Assembly (NCBI GenBank): GCA_905215125.1
Contig: CAJMOV010000086.1
Span: 1-7,739 of the forward strand
Direction: 5' to 3'
Source of the DNA: an uncultured bacterium
GTDB taxonomy: Bacteria > Bacillota > Clostridia > Oscillospirales > Butyricicoccaceae
DNA: 7,739 bases
The notes below the pieces were generated by a model, which was not told where the DNA came from, did no database searches, and saw nothing but the letters and a program-made list of their open reading frames with translations. Every line of letters starts with the position of its first letter. Within the stretch, counting starts at the first letter, position 1. Below are positions 6,727 through 7,739 of this stretch, one piece after another. The translations under genes and the position numbers were made by a program.

Positions 6727-6753
6727 GCCGAAACCTCCTGATAGAATGAAATA

Positions 6754-6777
6754 GCCTGAGAGAGCCTTCTCTCAGGC
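6754..6777. repeat. 10-bp perfect stem-loop in the leader of the ABC transporter genes
   Basis: GCCTGAGAGA (6754-6763) pairs perfectly with TCTCTCAGGC (6768-6777) around a GCCT loop. It lies between the kinase stop and the ATPase start. In the minus-strand direction the stem is followed by TATTTCATTC and not by a clean T run, so it is a poor intrinsic terminator. It may be a partial terminator or attenuator of kinase read-through, or a 5' stabilising hairpin of the transporter mRNA. Confidence 0.6.
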
Positions 6778-6780
6778 ATT

Positions 6781-6809
6781 ATTGTAGCAAAAGGGAACAG
6801 GCTTCGCCA
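6781..6809 (-). promoter_or_regulatory. Putative regulator-dependent promoter of the ABC transporter genes
   Basis: On the minus strand a -10-like TACAAT (6781-6786) follows, at 17 bp, a poor -35 (TGGCGA, 6804-6809, three of six matches). A weak -35 just downstream of response-regulator boxes is what is expected of an activator-dependent promoter. The call depends on the operator next to it and is tentative. Confidence 0.35.
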
Positions 6810-6819
6810 TGTCATTGCC

Positions 6820-6833
6820 TTACATTTTGGTCC
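6820..6833 (-). promoter_or_regulatory. Secondary, degenerate BceR-type box
   Basis: On the minus strand this reads GGACC-AAAA-TGTAA. It matches the upstream perfect box at 11 of 14 positions, including the whole TGTAA half and the AAAA spacer, and lies exactly 21 bp (two helical turns) from it. A strong site plus a weaker promoter-proximal site has been described for BceR-type promoters in B. subtilis. Confidence 0.5.
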
Positions 6834-6840
6834 CCGCTTC

Positions 6841-6854
6841 TTACATTTTTGTAA
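6841..6854 (-). promoter_or_regulatory. Perfect BceR-type response-regulator operator
   Basis: The sequence TTACA-AAAA-TGTAA on the minus strand is an exact match to TNACA-N4-TGTAA, the inverted-repeat motif described for BceR-like regulators in Firmicutes. It lies upstream of the transporter genes, where such sites are normally found, and is used simultaneously as coding sequence: it encodes the last residues (Thr-Lys-Met) and the stop codon of the kinase gene. Confidence 0.65.
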
Positions 6855-7739
6855 GGAAGCCGGGCGGCGGCAGCGTCAGCCGTACCGCAGTGCCCTGACC
6901 GGGCTGTGAGTCGACGTCGATGCCGATGGACAGGCTTTCCGCCGTCTCGCGCACCATATAAAGCCCGATGCCCGACGCGCGCTTATACATCCTGCCGCTT
7001 GTGCCGGTGTAGCCTTTTTCAAAGATGCGGACGACGTCTTCGGCCAGGATGCCGATGCCGTCGTCTTTGACGGTAAGAGAAGGGCCGTCCAGGATGATGG
7101 AAACACCCCCGCGGCTGGTGTACTTGACGGCGTTAGACAAAAGCTGCTCTATGATGAAGGCCAGCCACTTTTCATCCGTCGCGGCGGGGAAATCCTCCCC
7201 TGTAATGGAAACGGAAACCCCTTTATAGATAAAAAGCGGCGCGTATTTTTTGACGCACTCCCGCACGATGGGCAGAACGGCGCAGTCGCGGATGACCAGG
7301 TCGCTTGCGAAATCCTGCATCTTGATATATTGCAGGGCCATTTCCACATATTGCTCGATTTTGAACAGCTCCTGCTCCAAAACCCCCTTGTCGGCGGCGC
7401 CCGCCTGCATGGCCAGCCGTATGGCGGCGATCGGCGTTTTGATTTGGTGCAGCCAGCGGGTGTAGTAAAACAGCTGATCGTCGTGCATACGCTCAAGCTC
7501 GGCCGTTTTCCCCGCTGTGATGCGGCACAGGCCGGCCGCAATTTCCTGATACCGCCGTTCGACAGGGCCACCGGGCAGGGGGTAATCGTGCCGTGTCGCG
7601 CTTAAATTGCGCAGGATTTCGTCCAGCATACGCACGCGCCGCGCAAAATAGTAAAAGTCGACGGCAGCCCACAGGCAGAATAGAAAAACGGAGATGAGCA
7701 GGAAATACCCGGCCCCGTCCAGACCGCCGCTGTATAGAT
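6841..7739 (-). CDS. Bce-type intramembrane-sensing histidine kinase (N-terminus outside window)
   Basis: This is a sensor kinase of a two-component system; it autophosphorylates and passes the phosphate to a response regulator that should lie just beyond the right edge. The frame is open to the window end, giving 298 codons; an internal GTG at 7635 would discard the membrane segment and is not the start. Seen in order: the end of an extracytoplasmic loop (YSGGLDG), a transmembrane helix (about 7660-7713), a coiled linker, the H-box LHQIKTPIAA with the phospho-accepting His at 7447-7449, the N-box QLLSNAVKYT (Asn at 7132-7134), the G1 box DDGIG (7051-7065) and the G2 box SGIGLY (about 6964-6975). 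The HQIKTP form and the lack of PAS or large sensor domains fit BceS-like kinases, which sense through their partner ABC transporter. About 30-40 residues, including TM1, are probably missing. Confidence 0.92.
   Translation of the reverse strand, partial: LYSGGLDGAGYFLLISVFLFCLWAAVDFYYFARRVRMLDEILRNLSATRHDYPLPGGPVERRYQEIAAGLCRITAGKTAELERMHDDQLFYYTRWLHQIKTPIAAIRLAMQAGAADKGVLEQELFKIEQYVEMALQYIKMQDFASDLVIRDCAVLPIVRECVKKYAPLFIYKGVSVSITGEDFPAATDEKWLAFIIEQLLSNAVKYTSRGGVSIILDGPSLTVKDDGIGILAEDVVRIFEKGYTGTSGRMYKRASGIGLYMVRETAESLSIGIDVDSQPGQGTAVRLTLPPPGFLTKM

Overview
The window looks like chromosomal DNA from a moderately GC-rich member of the Firmicutes, most likely class Clostridia and plausibly an Oscillospirales gut bacterium. 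The reasons are the rsfS-leuS gene order, a LeuS without the E. coli-type leucine-specific insertion, strong Gram-positive ribosome binding sites (AGGAGG, GGAGGGAGGG), and a Bce-type kinase/ABC-transporter module. The family placement is an inference from protein style and not a database result.

Bases 1-3108 (+ strand) hold translation genes. rsfS (ribosome silencing factor, missing only the first base of its start codon) overlaps leuS (leucyl-tRNA synthetase) by the four bases ATGA. Five bases after the leuS stop comes a perfect TTGACA-N17-TATAAT promoter that drives rpsU (ribosomal protein S21), which ends in a strong intrinsic terminator.

Bases 3109-3766 separate the two halves of the window. 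Roughly 3180-3420 is GC-rich, shows no convincing gene, and is packed with short inverted repeats. On the minus strand at 3453-3629 there is a small ribbon-helix-helix (Arc/CopG-like) protein with a GTG start, easy to miss because it is only 58 aa. Its putative promoter contains an 8+8 bp inverted repeat that could be its own operator. A divergent 60-aa gene of unknown function follows at 3767-3949 (+) and ends at a hairpin terminator shared with the convergent transporter operon.

Bases 3981-7739 (- strand) form a Bce-type peptide-antibiotic sensing and detoxification module, in transcription order: a histidine kinase with its first residues outside the window, an ABC ATPase, and a large 10-TM permease with an extracellular domain of about 220 residues. 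The cognate response regulator is expected just beyond the right edge. A perfect match to the BceR-type operator (TNACA-N4-TGTAA) spans the stop codon of the kinase gene, and a second, degenerate copy lies exactly 21 bp closer to the transporter genes. This suggests that the transporter pair has its own regulator-activated promoter inside the operon. The module is a known type; the arrangement of the operator inside the kinase reading frame is the most interesting regulatory feature of the window.
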